From contig JACJZU010000001.1 of the NCBI GenBank assembly GCA_020635435.1, positions 434,001 to 498,000 of the forward strand: a stretch of DNA of 64,000 bases, in the 5' to 3' direction. The number at the start of each line of letters is the position of its first letter. Positions within the stretch are counted from its first letter, which is position 1. Under the pieces are notes generated by a model. That model did no database searches. It had not been told where the DNA came from and saw nothing but the letters and a program-made list of their open reading frames with translations. Made by a program: the position numbers and the translations under genes. Of the stretch, positions 44,738 to 52,776 are shown in pieces. The stretch is from Flavobacteriales bacterium. GTDB lineage: Bacteria > Bacteroidota > Bacteroidia > NS11-12g > UBA9320.

Positions 44738-45715
44738 ATGCCAGCATTCATCAATAAAGTAAAGATCTTCAGCGGCACGGCCAGTCAGGCTCTGGCTGCC
44801 CGCATTGCTGAATCGTATGGTATGCCATTGGGCGACATTTCACTGCCCACTTATTCCGACGGGGAATTTCAACCAAGTATCAACGAGAGCGTGAGGGGAT
44901 GTGATGTATTCTTCATCCAATCCACGAACCCGCCCGGAGATAACCTCATAGAGCTTCTGCTCATGATCGATGCGGCCAAACGTGCCAGTGCACACATGGT
45001 AACAGCCGTGATCCCCTATTTCGGTTTGGCACGCCAGGACCGCAAAGACAAGCCAAGGGTTCCGATCGGGTCTAAGATGGTTGCTAATATTCTCTCGGCC
45101 GCCGGTGCCGACCGGGTTATGACCATGGATCTCCATGCCCCGCAAATTCAGGGTTTCTTCGACATTCCGGTAGACCATCTCGATTCCATTGTGATCTTCA
45201 TCCCCTATATTAAAAGTTTACAATTGGAGAATCTTGTTCTCGCCGCACCGGATATAGGCGCATCTAAGCGGGTACGGGAATTCGCCAAAGTGATGAACTG
45301 TGATATGGTGATCTGCGACAAGGAAAGAAAGCGTGCAAATGAAGTCGCCTCCATGACCGTGATCGGGGATGTGGAAGGAGCCGATATCGTTTTGGTTGAT
45401 GATATATGCGACACGGCGAACACCCTGGCTAAAGCAGCCAATCTGCTCATGGAACGCGGTGCACGCAGCGTTCGGGCCGTATGTACGCACCCTGTGCTGT
45501 CAGGAAAAGCATACGAGACCGTAACGAACAGCGAACTCGTGGAACTGGTAGTGTGCGACACCATCCCACTCAAAAAAGAATCACCCAAGATCAAGGTACT
45601 TTCCGTGGATAAACTGTTCTCAAACGCTATCCGCAATGTTTGTGAATACGGATCTATAAGTTCCCTGTTCAATATCGACAATGCCTATCAGAAACGATTG
45701 GGTCTGGACACGTAA
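44738..45715 (+). CDS. prs: Ribose-phosphate pyrophosphokinase
   Basis: A 325-residue enzyme that makes PRPP from ribose 5-phosphate and ATP for purine, pyrimidine, His and Trp synthesis. The N-terminal half holds FSGTASQALA, SDGEFQPSINESVRG and the ATP/metal region YFGLARQDRKDKPRVPI; the C-terminal half has the PRPP-binding loop VLVDDICDTANTLAKA. Slightly longer than the usual 310-315 residues because of a C-terminal tail. It is followed after 29 bases by rplY, the common Bacteroidota gene order, and the two probably share a transcript ending at the terminator near 46350. Confidence 0.97.
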   Translation: MPAFINKVKIFSGTASQALAARIAESYGMPLGDISLPTYSDGEFQPSINESVRGCDVFFIQSTNPPGDNLIELLLMIDAAKRASAHMVTAVIPYFGLARQDRKDKPRVPIGSKMVANILSAAGADRVMTMDLHAPQIQGFFDIPVDHLDSIVIFIPYIKSLQLENLVLAAPDIGASKRVREFAKVMNCDMVICDKERKRANEVASMTVIGDVEGADIVLVDDICDTANTLAKAANLLMERGARSVRAVCTHPVLSGKAYETVTNSELVELVVCDTIPLKKESPKIKVLSVDKLFSNAIRNVCEYGSISSLFNIDNAYQKRLGLDT

Positions 45716-45744
45716 TTCAAATACTTACAGGATTTAATAAACTA

Positions 45745-46326
45745 ATGAAAACAATTGCACTTAAAGGAGAAATGCGCTCCGACCTCGGTAAGAGGGCTAA
45801 CAAGGAAATCAGACGCAGAGGTTTGGTACCTTGTGTACTTTACGGTTCCGGTGAAAACCTGAATTTCTCGGTTTACGAAGCCGATTTCAAACCGCTCGTT
45901 TACACTCCCGACACTTATCTGGTTCGTTTGGATGTGGAAGGCAAGCAGGTTATGGCCAAACTGCAGGACATTCAGTACCATCCGGTATCTGAGGCCATTA
46001 TTCATGCCGACTTTCTCGCCATACAACTGGACAAACCTCTTCAAATTCATGTTCCCGTTCGTATTACCGGTAATTCACCGGGTGTACGTGCAGGGGGTAA
46101 ACTAAACGTGAAAATGCGTAAACTCAACGTACTCGGTTTGATCAAGGACCTGCCTTCGTTCGTTGAAGTGAGCATCGATAATTTGGAACTCGGCAAGAAT
46201 ATCCGTGTTAAGGATATCGACCTTGGCGGACTTACAGCACTGGATACTCCGGAAAACTCGGTAGTTTCCGTTGATGTGACACGTGCCAGCCGAAGTGCCG
46301 CTGCGGCCAAAGAAGCCTCGAAATAA
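45745..46326 (+). CDS. rplY: 50S ribosomal protein L25, long Ctc/TL5 form
   Basis: A 193-residue protein that binds 5S rRNA. The N-terminal L25 domain (about 1-90) contains LGKRANKEIRRRGLVPCVLY and the KLQDIQYHPVSEAIIHADFL strand; the C-terminal TL5 beta domain (about 95-180) contains VPVRITGNSPGVRAGGKL. A short Ala/Ser-rich tail follows (SRSAAAAKEASK). It is transcribed with prs and followed by a strong rho-independent terminator. Confidence 0.96.
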   Translation: MKTIALKGEMRSDLGKRANKEIRRRGLVPCVLYGSGENLNFSVYEADFKPLVYTPDTYLVRLDVEGKQVMAKLQDIQYHPVSEAIIHADFLAIQLDKPLQIHVPVRITGNSPGVRAGGKLNVKMRKLNVLGLIKDLPSFVEVSIDNLELGKNIRVKDIDLGGLTALDTPENSVVSVDVTRASRSAAAAKEASK

Positions 46327-46347
46327 GAACCTATTGAAACTATATGA

Positions 46348-47388
46348 TCAGGGAGGGTATTTATCCTCCCTTTTTTTTGCCTCCTCCATTCGTTTGTAGG
46401 CGGCAAATGCCTCTGCAAGCGTATCTCGGAGTGGTTCAAATTCGAAGGGCAGTGCCTTCAGGCGCTCCGAACTGTATTGGACCCGTTGTGTGGCACTTAT
46501 CAATAATCCGGGATCCAGCGGAAGGGGCATTCCAAATCGATCAAGCAAGCGCAATAATCCGGCTCCGGTCCGTAAGAGAGATGCCGGAATAATACCGGGT
46601 ACACCATCTGAACCCTGTATTGATTTCGCTAACCGAAACAATTCGCGATAGGTGATCCCCGCTGAAACACAGAGATACCGACCCCGGAAATGTTCTCCGG
46701 CCAGTAAGGTCATCGCAGCACGACACACATCCTTCACTCCTACAACCGATATCCAACCGGGTGGGCACAAGGGAATTCCCGATCTCAACTTACCAACCAG
46801 CCGACCTGAGCTTCTCGCAGGATCTGAAAATCCAATGATCACAGCCGGATTCAAAATACAAATGCGCATACCTTCACTTCGCGCCTTCTCAACTTCAAGT
46901 TCTGCGAGATATTTTGAATACCCGTAGTAACTGCCCCCTTCCTGTCGGTTGTGAAAGAATGCTTCATTTACGAACTGTCCGTCCTTGCCATTGAATACCG
47001 AATTGGAACTGATGTGGCAAATAGGCCTGTTCTGTCCGGTTGTGCGGATTGCCTCCAGGATATTGGCCGTACCCATTACATTGACTCGGTATAATTCCTT
47101 CCTATCGCGCTCTTTGAAGGACACCATGCCTGCGCAATGAAAGATCCCATCAATATCCGTGAGATGCTCGTCCAAGCTTCCGGGTAGGGTGAAGTCCGCA
47201 TCGATCCACGACAAATTTCTCAATACTTTCTCGCTCAGCTTCCAAACGTACTGTGCAATTCGATTAAACCAGACCAACGATGCCCCAGGCCGCCTAAGAG
47301 CAAAGATCCGGTGGCCTTGAGATAACAGACTACAGCACAAATGACTGCCCACTAAACCTGTTGCACCTGTAATTAAATATGCCGGCAT
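46348..47388 (-). CDS. NAD-dependent epimerase/dehydratase family protein
   Basis: A 346-residue extended short-chain dehydrogenase. The Rossmann nucleotide loop reads YLITGATGLVGSHLCC, then DGIFHCAGMVSF, the Ser site HISSNSVFNG and the catalytic YGYSKYLAELEVEK (YxxxK). The C-terminal part resembles the DFR/3-beta-HSD-like branch more than sugar epimerases, with ILNPAVIIGFSDPARSS. Substrate unknown. The ATG at 47388 gives the Rossmann fold at once; the frame extends upstream to 47439 into the divergent gene. Its last eight codons are also the hairpin of the rplY terminator. Confidence 0.88.
   Translation of the reverse strand: MPAYLITGATGLVGSHLCCSLLSQGHRIFALRRPGASLVWFNRIAQYVWKLSEKVLRNLSWIDADFTLPGSLDEHLTDIDGIFHCAGMVSFKERDRKELYRVNVMGTANILEAIRTTGQNRPICHISSNSVFNGKDGQFVNEAFFHNRQEGGSYYGYSKYLAELEVEKARSEGMRICILNPAVIIGFSDPARSSGRLVGKLRSGIPLCPPGWISVVGVKDVCRAAMTLLAGEHFRGRYLCVSAGITYRELFRLAKSIQGSDGVPGIIPASLLRTGAGLLRLLDRFGMPLPLDPGLLISATQRVQYSSERLKALPFEFEPLRDTLAEAFAAYKRMEEAKKREDKYPP
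46350..46378 (+). terminator. Rho-independent terminator of prs-rplY
   Basis: AGGGAGG and CCTCCCT form a 7-pair stem over the loop GTATTTAT, followed by a run of eight T. It lies 24 bases after rplY and overlaps the last codons of the convergent epimerase gene. Confidence 0.92.
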
Positions 47389-47407
47389 AACCCATGTCAA
47401 AGAAAAG

Positions 47408-47415
47408 TATTTTTG
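47408..47415 (+). promoter_or_regulatory. Candidate -7 box of the arginase-fold gene
   Basis: TATTTTTG matches TAnnTTTG. Transcription would begin near 47420, which makes the ATG at 47438 the better start than the GTG at 47420. No -33 TTG at usual spacing was seen. Confidence 0.4.
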
Positions 47416-47437
47416 TCCTGTGCGTACCGAACCGATC

Positions 47438-48562
47438 ATGGCTCCCGAAGAACTGTTCCTTCCTATTGATCACGAAACAGACGAATATGGTCCGGTTCAG
47501 TTGGGATCCGTAATCCGGTCTTATAGCTCTGAATTTCCGGACTGGAAGGAAAGTCATCTCTGTTTGATCGGGGTAAGCGGACGAACCCGTACTGATTCCG
47601 CTGACCTCTTCAAAGGGCAGGATGCCATCCGCAGGGAGTTCCGAGAATTGGTCAAACCCAATGATCATGTTCGTATCTGCGACCTTGGTAATCTGAAACC
47701 GGGTCAAAGCACCCGGGATACCGAGGTGGTACTTGCGGAAATTTGCAGTCAATTACTGTCGGAAGGTGTGATACCGGTTGTGATCGGAGGATCCGAAGGG
47801 CTTGCCTACGGACAATACGCTGCATTTGAAGGCATTTCCCGAAATGTGGAATTCTGTGCGGTATCTCCTACCTTCTCACTCATTGGAGATCATTTTGCCG
47901 GTCGGATCTGTGCCCACGAACCCAATTATCTCTTCAATTTCACCCTGTTGGGCTATCAAAGTCATTTTGTAGATCAGGAAACCATCTCCACCTTCAAGAA
48001 AATGTACTTTCATCCGGTAAGGCTGGGATTGTTGCGCAATCGGCTCAACGAGATCGAGCCGGTGTTGCGAAATACCGATGTGGTGGCCATTGATCTTAAT
48101 GTGCTCAAGGCCGCTGACCATCCGGGATCGGTTTATGCCAATCCGAATGGTCTGAACAGCGAAGAGATCTGCCAGATCGCCTGGTATTCCGGCATTTCGG
48201 AAAAAATGCGCAGCTTTGGTATTTACAACTACAGTGCGGAAACAGATCAGCGAAACCGCAGTGCACGCTTGGCGGCTCAGGTACTTTGGTACTTTGCCGA
48301 CGGATATTACAACCGCAAAGGAGACCATCCCGCCCTGCACAACGAATTCATGAAATACCGCTGTGCCCTGGATAGCCGACAACTCGACATCGTCTTTTAC
48401 AAAAGCAAGCGTACGGATCGCTGGTGGATGGAAATTCCAAATCCGAGGAGTCTGGGCAATAAGGACAGCAATTTGCTGATCCCCTGTACATACAACGATT
48501 ATAAAACGGCCACCAAAGGCGAAATGCCTGAGCGATTCTGGCAGGCTTTACAAAAATTGTGA
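47438..48562 (+). CDS. Arginase/formiminoglutamase-fold protein lacking the metal ligands
   Basis: A 374-residue member of the ureohydrolase superfamily, by overall order: GVSGRTRTDSADLFKGQDAI, PVVIGGSEGLAYGQYAAF, LFNFTLLGYQSHFVDQE, MYFHPVRLGLLRNRL, DVVAIDLNVLKAAD, GLNSEEICQIAWYSGIS. The manganese motifs of true enzymes are changed: GGDH is GGSE, the DAHxD strand is SPTFSLIG, and DxDxxDP is DLNVLKA. It is therefore unlikely to be an active arginase or formiminoglutamase even though such proteins in Bacteroidota are often labelled so. It is followed after 40 bases by a tiny lipoprotein gene. A structural or binding role is possible. Confidence 0.8.
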   Translation: MAPEELFLPIDHETDEYGPVQLGSVIRSYSSEFPDWKESHLCLIGVSGRTRTDSADLFKGQDAIRREFRELVKPNDHVRICDLGNLKPGQSTRDTEVVLAEICSQLLSEGVIPVVIGGSEGLAYGQYAAFEGISRNVEFCAVSPTFSLIGDHFAGRICAHEPNYLFNFTLLGYQSHFVDQETISTFKKMYFHPVRLGLLRNRLNEIEPVLRNTDVVAIDLNVLKAADHPGSVYANPNGLNSEEICQIAWYSGISEKMRSFGIYNYSAETDQRNRSARLAAQVLWYFADGYYNRKGDHPALHNEFMKYRCALDSRQLDIVFYKSKRTDRWWMEIPNPRSLGNKDSNLLIPCTYNDYKTATKGEMPERFWQALQKL

Positions 48563-48602
48563 TGTTGTAGACGCATTCACTCGAAACACACGTTCTAAAA
48601 CT

Positions 48603-48737
48603 ATGGGGATCCCAAAAACTCAGATCAAATTCTTTCTCCTTGCGGGCATTTTGGCGATGTTCGTATTGTCGTCCTGTGCATCCTCAAAATCCTGTAGCCG
48701 TCGTGGAAAAACGAAAGTGGATATGGGGTGGATGTGA
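48603..48737 (+). CDS. Tiny lipoprotein (44 residues)
   Basis: A short frame from the ATG at 48603 encodes a basic start, a hydrophobic core (FFLLAGILAMFVLSSC, Cys 25 as lipid site) and a mature part of only 20 residues rich in Ser, Lys and Arg, ending KTKVDMGWM. The signal peptide and lipobox are convincing, and the gene starts 40 bases after the arginase-fold gene in the same direction. I do not recognise the family. The mature part has a second Cys, seven residues in including the lipidated Cys. Confidence 0.7.
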   Translation: MGIPKTQIKFFLLAGILAMFVLSSCASSKSCSRRGKTKVDMGWM

Positions 48738-48847
48738 TCATCTGCCTTCAATTGCAGAAAACCTTTTTTCCTGGCACTTAAATCCGAGAGGACTTGTTGA
48801 TTTTGTATCGAAGGGACTTATTTACTTGCTAAATTCACAGGGTATGA

Positions 48848-51800
48848 ATGAAACGTATCATGCGATCATCAACCCACTTTTTCCGATCCGTTCTATTGGG
48901 GTCTCAATTCCGCTCAGTAGTCACGCTCTTCCTGTGTTTTGCTGCACTCCAAAGTATCGGGCAACAGCCTGAGCTCACTGTACAACAGGGCCTTAAGAAA
49001 TTCAGTCATGTAGCACTGAGTGGTGATGGAAATTATTTCTCGACACACAACGAAGAGGCCATTCAGGTTTGGAATGCTCGAAATGGAAACCTGATACGAT
49101 CGCTAACCGCTGACCGCGGCATGTATCTGAATACCTGGATCAGCAAGAATGGCGATTTCCTTTTTGCAGGGGGGACCTATGATGCGACCTGGCGGCGCTA
49201 CACGGTTGCTGATGGAAAATTCATCGATTCAGCCCGCAATTCGAAGTACTATGTGCGTTCCATCGATTATTGCGAAGAATCGGCACTGCTCGCAACATGC
49301 AGCGGGGATCAAAGTTTCACAGTATGGGATCTGAAAAGTGGACGACGTATGAAGGTGGATAGTGCACACGATATCAAGATCGATCGAATTCAGATCTCAG
49401 CTGACGGAAAATACGTGCTCACTCAAGGATTTGAAACCAGATTATGGGATGGTGAGAACGGGAAACTCATCCGGGAATTCGACGTAAAAACCGTATCTGC
49501 TGCATTGAGTCGGAACGGGAAGTACATCGCTCTTGGAGAGAAAACATATGTGAAAGGGAACGATCCGCAACAGATCAGCATCTGGACTACGGATGGTCTG
49601 AAGGAAATACAGCGTTTCACCGCACACGATGATTACATCTATTCACTTGATTTTAGCGAGGATGGTTCTTTACTGGCATCCGGAAGTGGTGATGCCTCGG
49701 CCAAGGTATGGGAAACCGTTAGCGGCAAACTCCTCCACTCTTTTCAAATAGGTGGACTTGCTGAACAGCCCGACCCGAACGACCAAAGCATCATATATGC
49801 GCCCAAATACACGGGTACGGTCGGAACGGTTGATCTGAGCGATAACGGACAAACACTGCTCACAGAGTTCCGCCAGCGTGAGATCGCCATTTGGGATGTA
49901 AAAAGCGGCATCAAACTATCGGAACCTGCCTCGGGGATCGAGCCGGTGTATTCCATTGATGTAAACGACCGCGACGAATTGATCCTGGCCACGGGAAATG
50001 AAGTCGACATTCTTTCACTAAAGGATTTCTCGCTCATCAAGAATTATCAGATCGCCAATCCGCGATCGGTATCCTTAACGGGTAAGGTACTCACTGTCCT
50101 CACCAACAACGGGATATCTTCCATGTGCGCCTACACTTACGACACACTTCATCCCGCCCGTTCAACACCCGTCGGATTTCATGGATGTTCAGATTATAAA
50201 AATGGCAATTGGGTTTTCCCTTCCGGTTTGGGTTGGGTAGTGATCAATCTGGATTCCGGATTTGTAACCTGTCGGGTTGAGGCTACTCAGGAATACCGCA
50301 ACCCGGTTTGCGTGAGCAGCTCGCATGTATTCTATGGAGTGTACGGACAAGGGCTGGATCCGCAGCAACAATGGGTGGAGATGGGTTCGCAGGAACAGCG
50401 CATGGTATCCGTAAAGAAAATGTATGCTCCGGATAAGATCATGAATGGTGTTGCTGCTTTCTCCCTGGAGACCTGCGAAAGAACAGGAATAGCTTTGGAA
50501 CATGACGATGAGGTGAGTGCGATGGCCTACCACGAGGAAAGCGATATTCTGGCCGTGTGCACCCGAAGAGGCACGATCTATTTTAGGAAGGGTAAAGACC
50601 TGAGTCTCCTGTCTAAAACATCCATCTCCCCTGATCTGAAAAGTTTGTATGTGATCCATTCAGCACGGTTCAATAAAAGTGGCAACAAACTGTTGATGGC
50701 TTGTTCGGATAAAGACCTTGTGGAATATGATATACGTGAAGATGCCTTGCGCTATCATGTCGGGCACCTCTCCAATGTGAACGCGGCGGTCTACAATTCG
50801 GATGAATCGCGGATAATCAGTTGCAGTTACGACGGCACGATAAAGATCTGGTCCAGTGATGGAGGCCTTCTGTCCAGCCTGATCGTAAACGGAGGGAATC
50901 CGTTGGTTTACACACCCGATTTCTATTACTATGCGCCAAAATCGAGGTTGAGTGGTCTCGTGTTTCGGATCGGCAAGGAGGTTTTTCCCTATTATCAGTT
51001 CGATATGAAATACCATCGGCCGGATATCGTTTTTGAACGTTTGGGAATCGGCGATCCCGCTCTTATAGGAGCATATAGGGAGGCGCACCGAAAACGACTG
51101 ATCAATTCGGGAATTGATGCCAACTCATTGGATATCGTGGGATCTGAAGTACCGGAGCTCCGCTTTGCAAGTGACGACATCCCGGCGGTCACAGATTCAC
51201 GGCAATTCCGATTTAAAACCGAGTTCCGAAGCCCTGGTAGTCCGCTCTCGGAATATCAGGTTTGGGTGAATGGTGTGCCTGCAGGAAAAAGTACCTGGGT
51301 CAAATTCGGTAACGAAGTCCAGCAATCTGCCATGCTCGAAATAAGCGTTGATCTGAGTTCCGGAAAGAATAAGATCGAAATGGCCTGTCGGACCGCAAAT
51401 GGTGTTGAAAGTTTGAAGCGCTCTTTTGATATCATTGGCCCCGACATGAACGAACCGCGAACGACTTATGTGGTTGCCGTAAGTGTTTCCCATTTCAATG
51501 ATTCCGAGATGGATCTGAAGTATGCGGTAAAGGATGGCAAAGATTTCATTGATGCATTTGCCGATCGCTCCATGAAAGGAAGGAAAGTTCAGACCTTCTT
51601 CCTGTTCAATTCCGAAGTAACCCCGGCGAATCTGCAGAAATTGAAAGAGAACCTATTGAAAAGCAAGGTGGATGACGAGGTATTGCTCTATGTATCCGGA
51701 CACGGTTTATTGGGCGAGGATTTTACTTGGTACTTCGCAGGAACAGAAACCAATTTTGACCGACCGATCGAAGGGGGCATACCATACGGACAAATTGAAG

Positions 51801-52285
51801 GTATCCTGGATGGAATACCGGCCCGCAATCGGATCTTGTTCATGGATGCATGCCACAGCGGTGCTCTGGATTCCGACACAACAGCAAGCAAAGCACCTGA
51901 ACGGGCACCTGAACTTGTTTCAACGGAATTTGGCCGGAAGGGAGGCAAAACGCGTTCAGAGCGATCGGTGAGTCTGCAGAACAGCTTTCAACTCATGCAG
52001 GATCAATTCGCAAACCTCAAGCGTGGGGCAGGTGTTCAGGTAATATCTGCAGCTGCCGGAGACAGCTACGCTCTTGAAAGCGATAAATGGCAGAACGGTG
52101 TTTTTACCTACAGCTTGTTAAAAGGCCTGAAGCAAAAGCAAGCTGATCTGAACAAGGATGGCACGATCTACTTCAGCGAACTTCGAGATTTCGTAACCTC
52201 GGAAGTTGTCAAACAAACCAAGGGCAAACAAAAACCCACCATGCGTATGGAACAACTGGAACGGGACATCGTCCTTTGGGAATAG
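48848..52285 (+). CDS. Exported WD40-repeat protein with C-terminal caspase (C14) domain
   Basis: A 1145-residue protein. A long n-region and hydrophobic core (VVTLFLCFAALQSIGQ) suggest export. Two WD40 propellers fill residues about 45-680, with repeats marked by IQVWNARNG, FTVWDLKSGR, RLWDGENG, AKVWETVSGK, IAIWDVKSG and IKIWSSDG. A beta-sandwich linker (about 765-865) precedes a metacaspase-like domain (about 870-1145) with catalytic H952 in YVSGHGLLGEDF and C1002 in MDACHSGAL. Clan CD enzymes cleave after Lys, Arg or Asp; specificity here is unknown. Caspase plus WD40 combinations occur widely in bacteria, but mostly without a signal peptide. Two hairpins follow the stop. Confidence 0.88.
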   Translation: MKRIMRSSTHFFRSVLLGSQFRSVVTLFLCFAALQSIGQQPELTVQQGLKKFSHVALSGDGNYFSTHNEEAIQVWNARNGNLIRSLTADRGMYLNTWISKNGDFLFAGGTYDATWRRYTVADGKFIDSARNSKYYVRSIDYCEESALLATCSGDQSFTVWDLKSGRRMKVDSAHDIKIDRIQISADGKYVLTQGFETRLWDGENGKLIREFDVKTVSAALSRNGKYIALGEKTYVKGNDPQQISIWTTDGLKEIQRFTAHDDYIYSLDFSEDGSLLASGSGDASAKVWETVSGKLLHSFQIGGLAEQPDPNDQSIIYAPKYTGTVGTVDLSDNGQTLLTEFRQREIAIWDVKSGIKLSEPASGIEPVYSIDVNDRDELILATGNEVDILSLKDFSLIKNYQIANPRSVSLTGKVLTVLTNNGISSMCAYTYDTLHPARSTPVGFHGCSDYKNGNWVFPSGLGWVVINLDSGFVTCRVEATQEYRNPVCVSSSHVFYGVYGQGLDPQQQWVEMGSQEQRMVSVKKMYAPDKIMNGVAAFSLETCERTGIALEHDDEVSAMAYHEESDILAVCTRRGTIYFRKGKDLSLLSKTSISPDLKSLYVIHSARFNKSGNKLLMACSDKDLVEYDIREDALRYHVGHLSNVNAAVYNSDESRIISCSYDGTIKIWSSDGGLLSSLIVNGGNPLVYTPDFYYYAPKSRLSGLVFRIGKEVFPYYQFDMKYHRPDIVFERLGIGDPALIGAYREAHRKRLINSGIDANSLDIVGSEVPELRFASDDIPAVTDSRQFRFKTEFRSPGSPLSEYQVWVNGVPAGKSTWVKFGNEVQQSAMLEISVDLSSGKNKIEMACRTANGVESLKRSFDIIGPDMNEPRTTYVVAVSVSHFNDSEMDLKYAVKDGKDFIDAFADRSMKGRKVQTFFLFNSEVTPANLQKLKENLLKSKVDDEVLLYVSGHGLLGEDFTWYFAGTETNFDRPIEGGIPYGQIEGILDGIPARNRILFMDACHSGALDSDTTASKAPERAPELVSTEFGRKGGKTRSERSVSLQNSFQLMQDQFANLKRGAGVQVISAAAGDSYALESDKWQNGVFTYSLLKGLKQKQADLNKDGTIYFSELRDFVTSEVVKQTKGKQKPTMRMEQLERDIVLWE

Positions 52286-52300
52286 GTCCAAGACTTGATA

Positions 52301-52338
52301 CCGAACCTCCTCAGGTTCGGATCTCAGAAAAATCTGAG
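52301..52338 (+). terminator. Two adjacent hairpins after the WD40-caspase gene
   Basis: CCGAACCT-CCTC-AGGTTCGG (8-pair stem, 52301-52320) is followed by CTCAG-AAAAAT-CTGAG (52323-52338). They begin 16 bases after the stop. Neither has a T-run, so termination by them is only suggested. Confidence 0.45.
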
Positions 52339-52776
52339 CGCGTCGTTACCATACATTGTCATGTATCGGTCGGGATTATGCTCAAATTCAGGGTCTGAAA
52401 TTCAGGCAACCGGGCAGAAACAGGTTATCCTTTATAAAAACCAACACTAAAAACCTAAAAACGCAGACAGCTTCCCCTCCATTAATCCCATCTCCTAATT
52501 ACCCAATTCCCCATTCTTCCATCTTCTTAAAACTAGCCTCAGAGCCGGGTTTCGACCCGGCTCTTTTTTTCAACCCACTTAGAGGTCCGAACATCCTTTT
52601 CCCCATCTATACAGAGACTATTCCGGTCCATTCATCCTCCATTATCTGTGTAAATCTGTGATATCTGTGGTGAAAAAATCCGTGTGAATCCATCCAAATC
52701 CTAATTCAGACCAACAGACAACTTCCGCTCCTTTCATATCATCTCCTAATTACCCAAGCACCGAAAACCAATCAAT
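52339..52776. repeat. Non-coding interval with repeats and a terminator-like hairpin
   Basis: No gene is supported between the WD40-caspase and Omp28-type genes. The stretch holds two imperfect 44-base direct copies (52463-52506 and 52714-52757; last 18 bases equal), a GCCGGG/CCCGGC hairpin with T-run, and a run of ATCTGTG-like units (52644-52684: TCTGTG at 52645, 52655, 52664 and TCCGTG at 52679). Confidence 0.6.
52541..52570 (+). terminator. Rho-independent terminator
   Basis: AGAGCCGGG and CCCGGCTCT form a 9-pair stem over TTTCGA and are followed by seven T after the stem's C. This is a clear plus-strand terminator, about 255 bases beyond the WD40-caspase stop. Confidence 0.88.
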
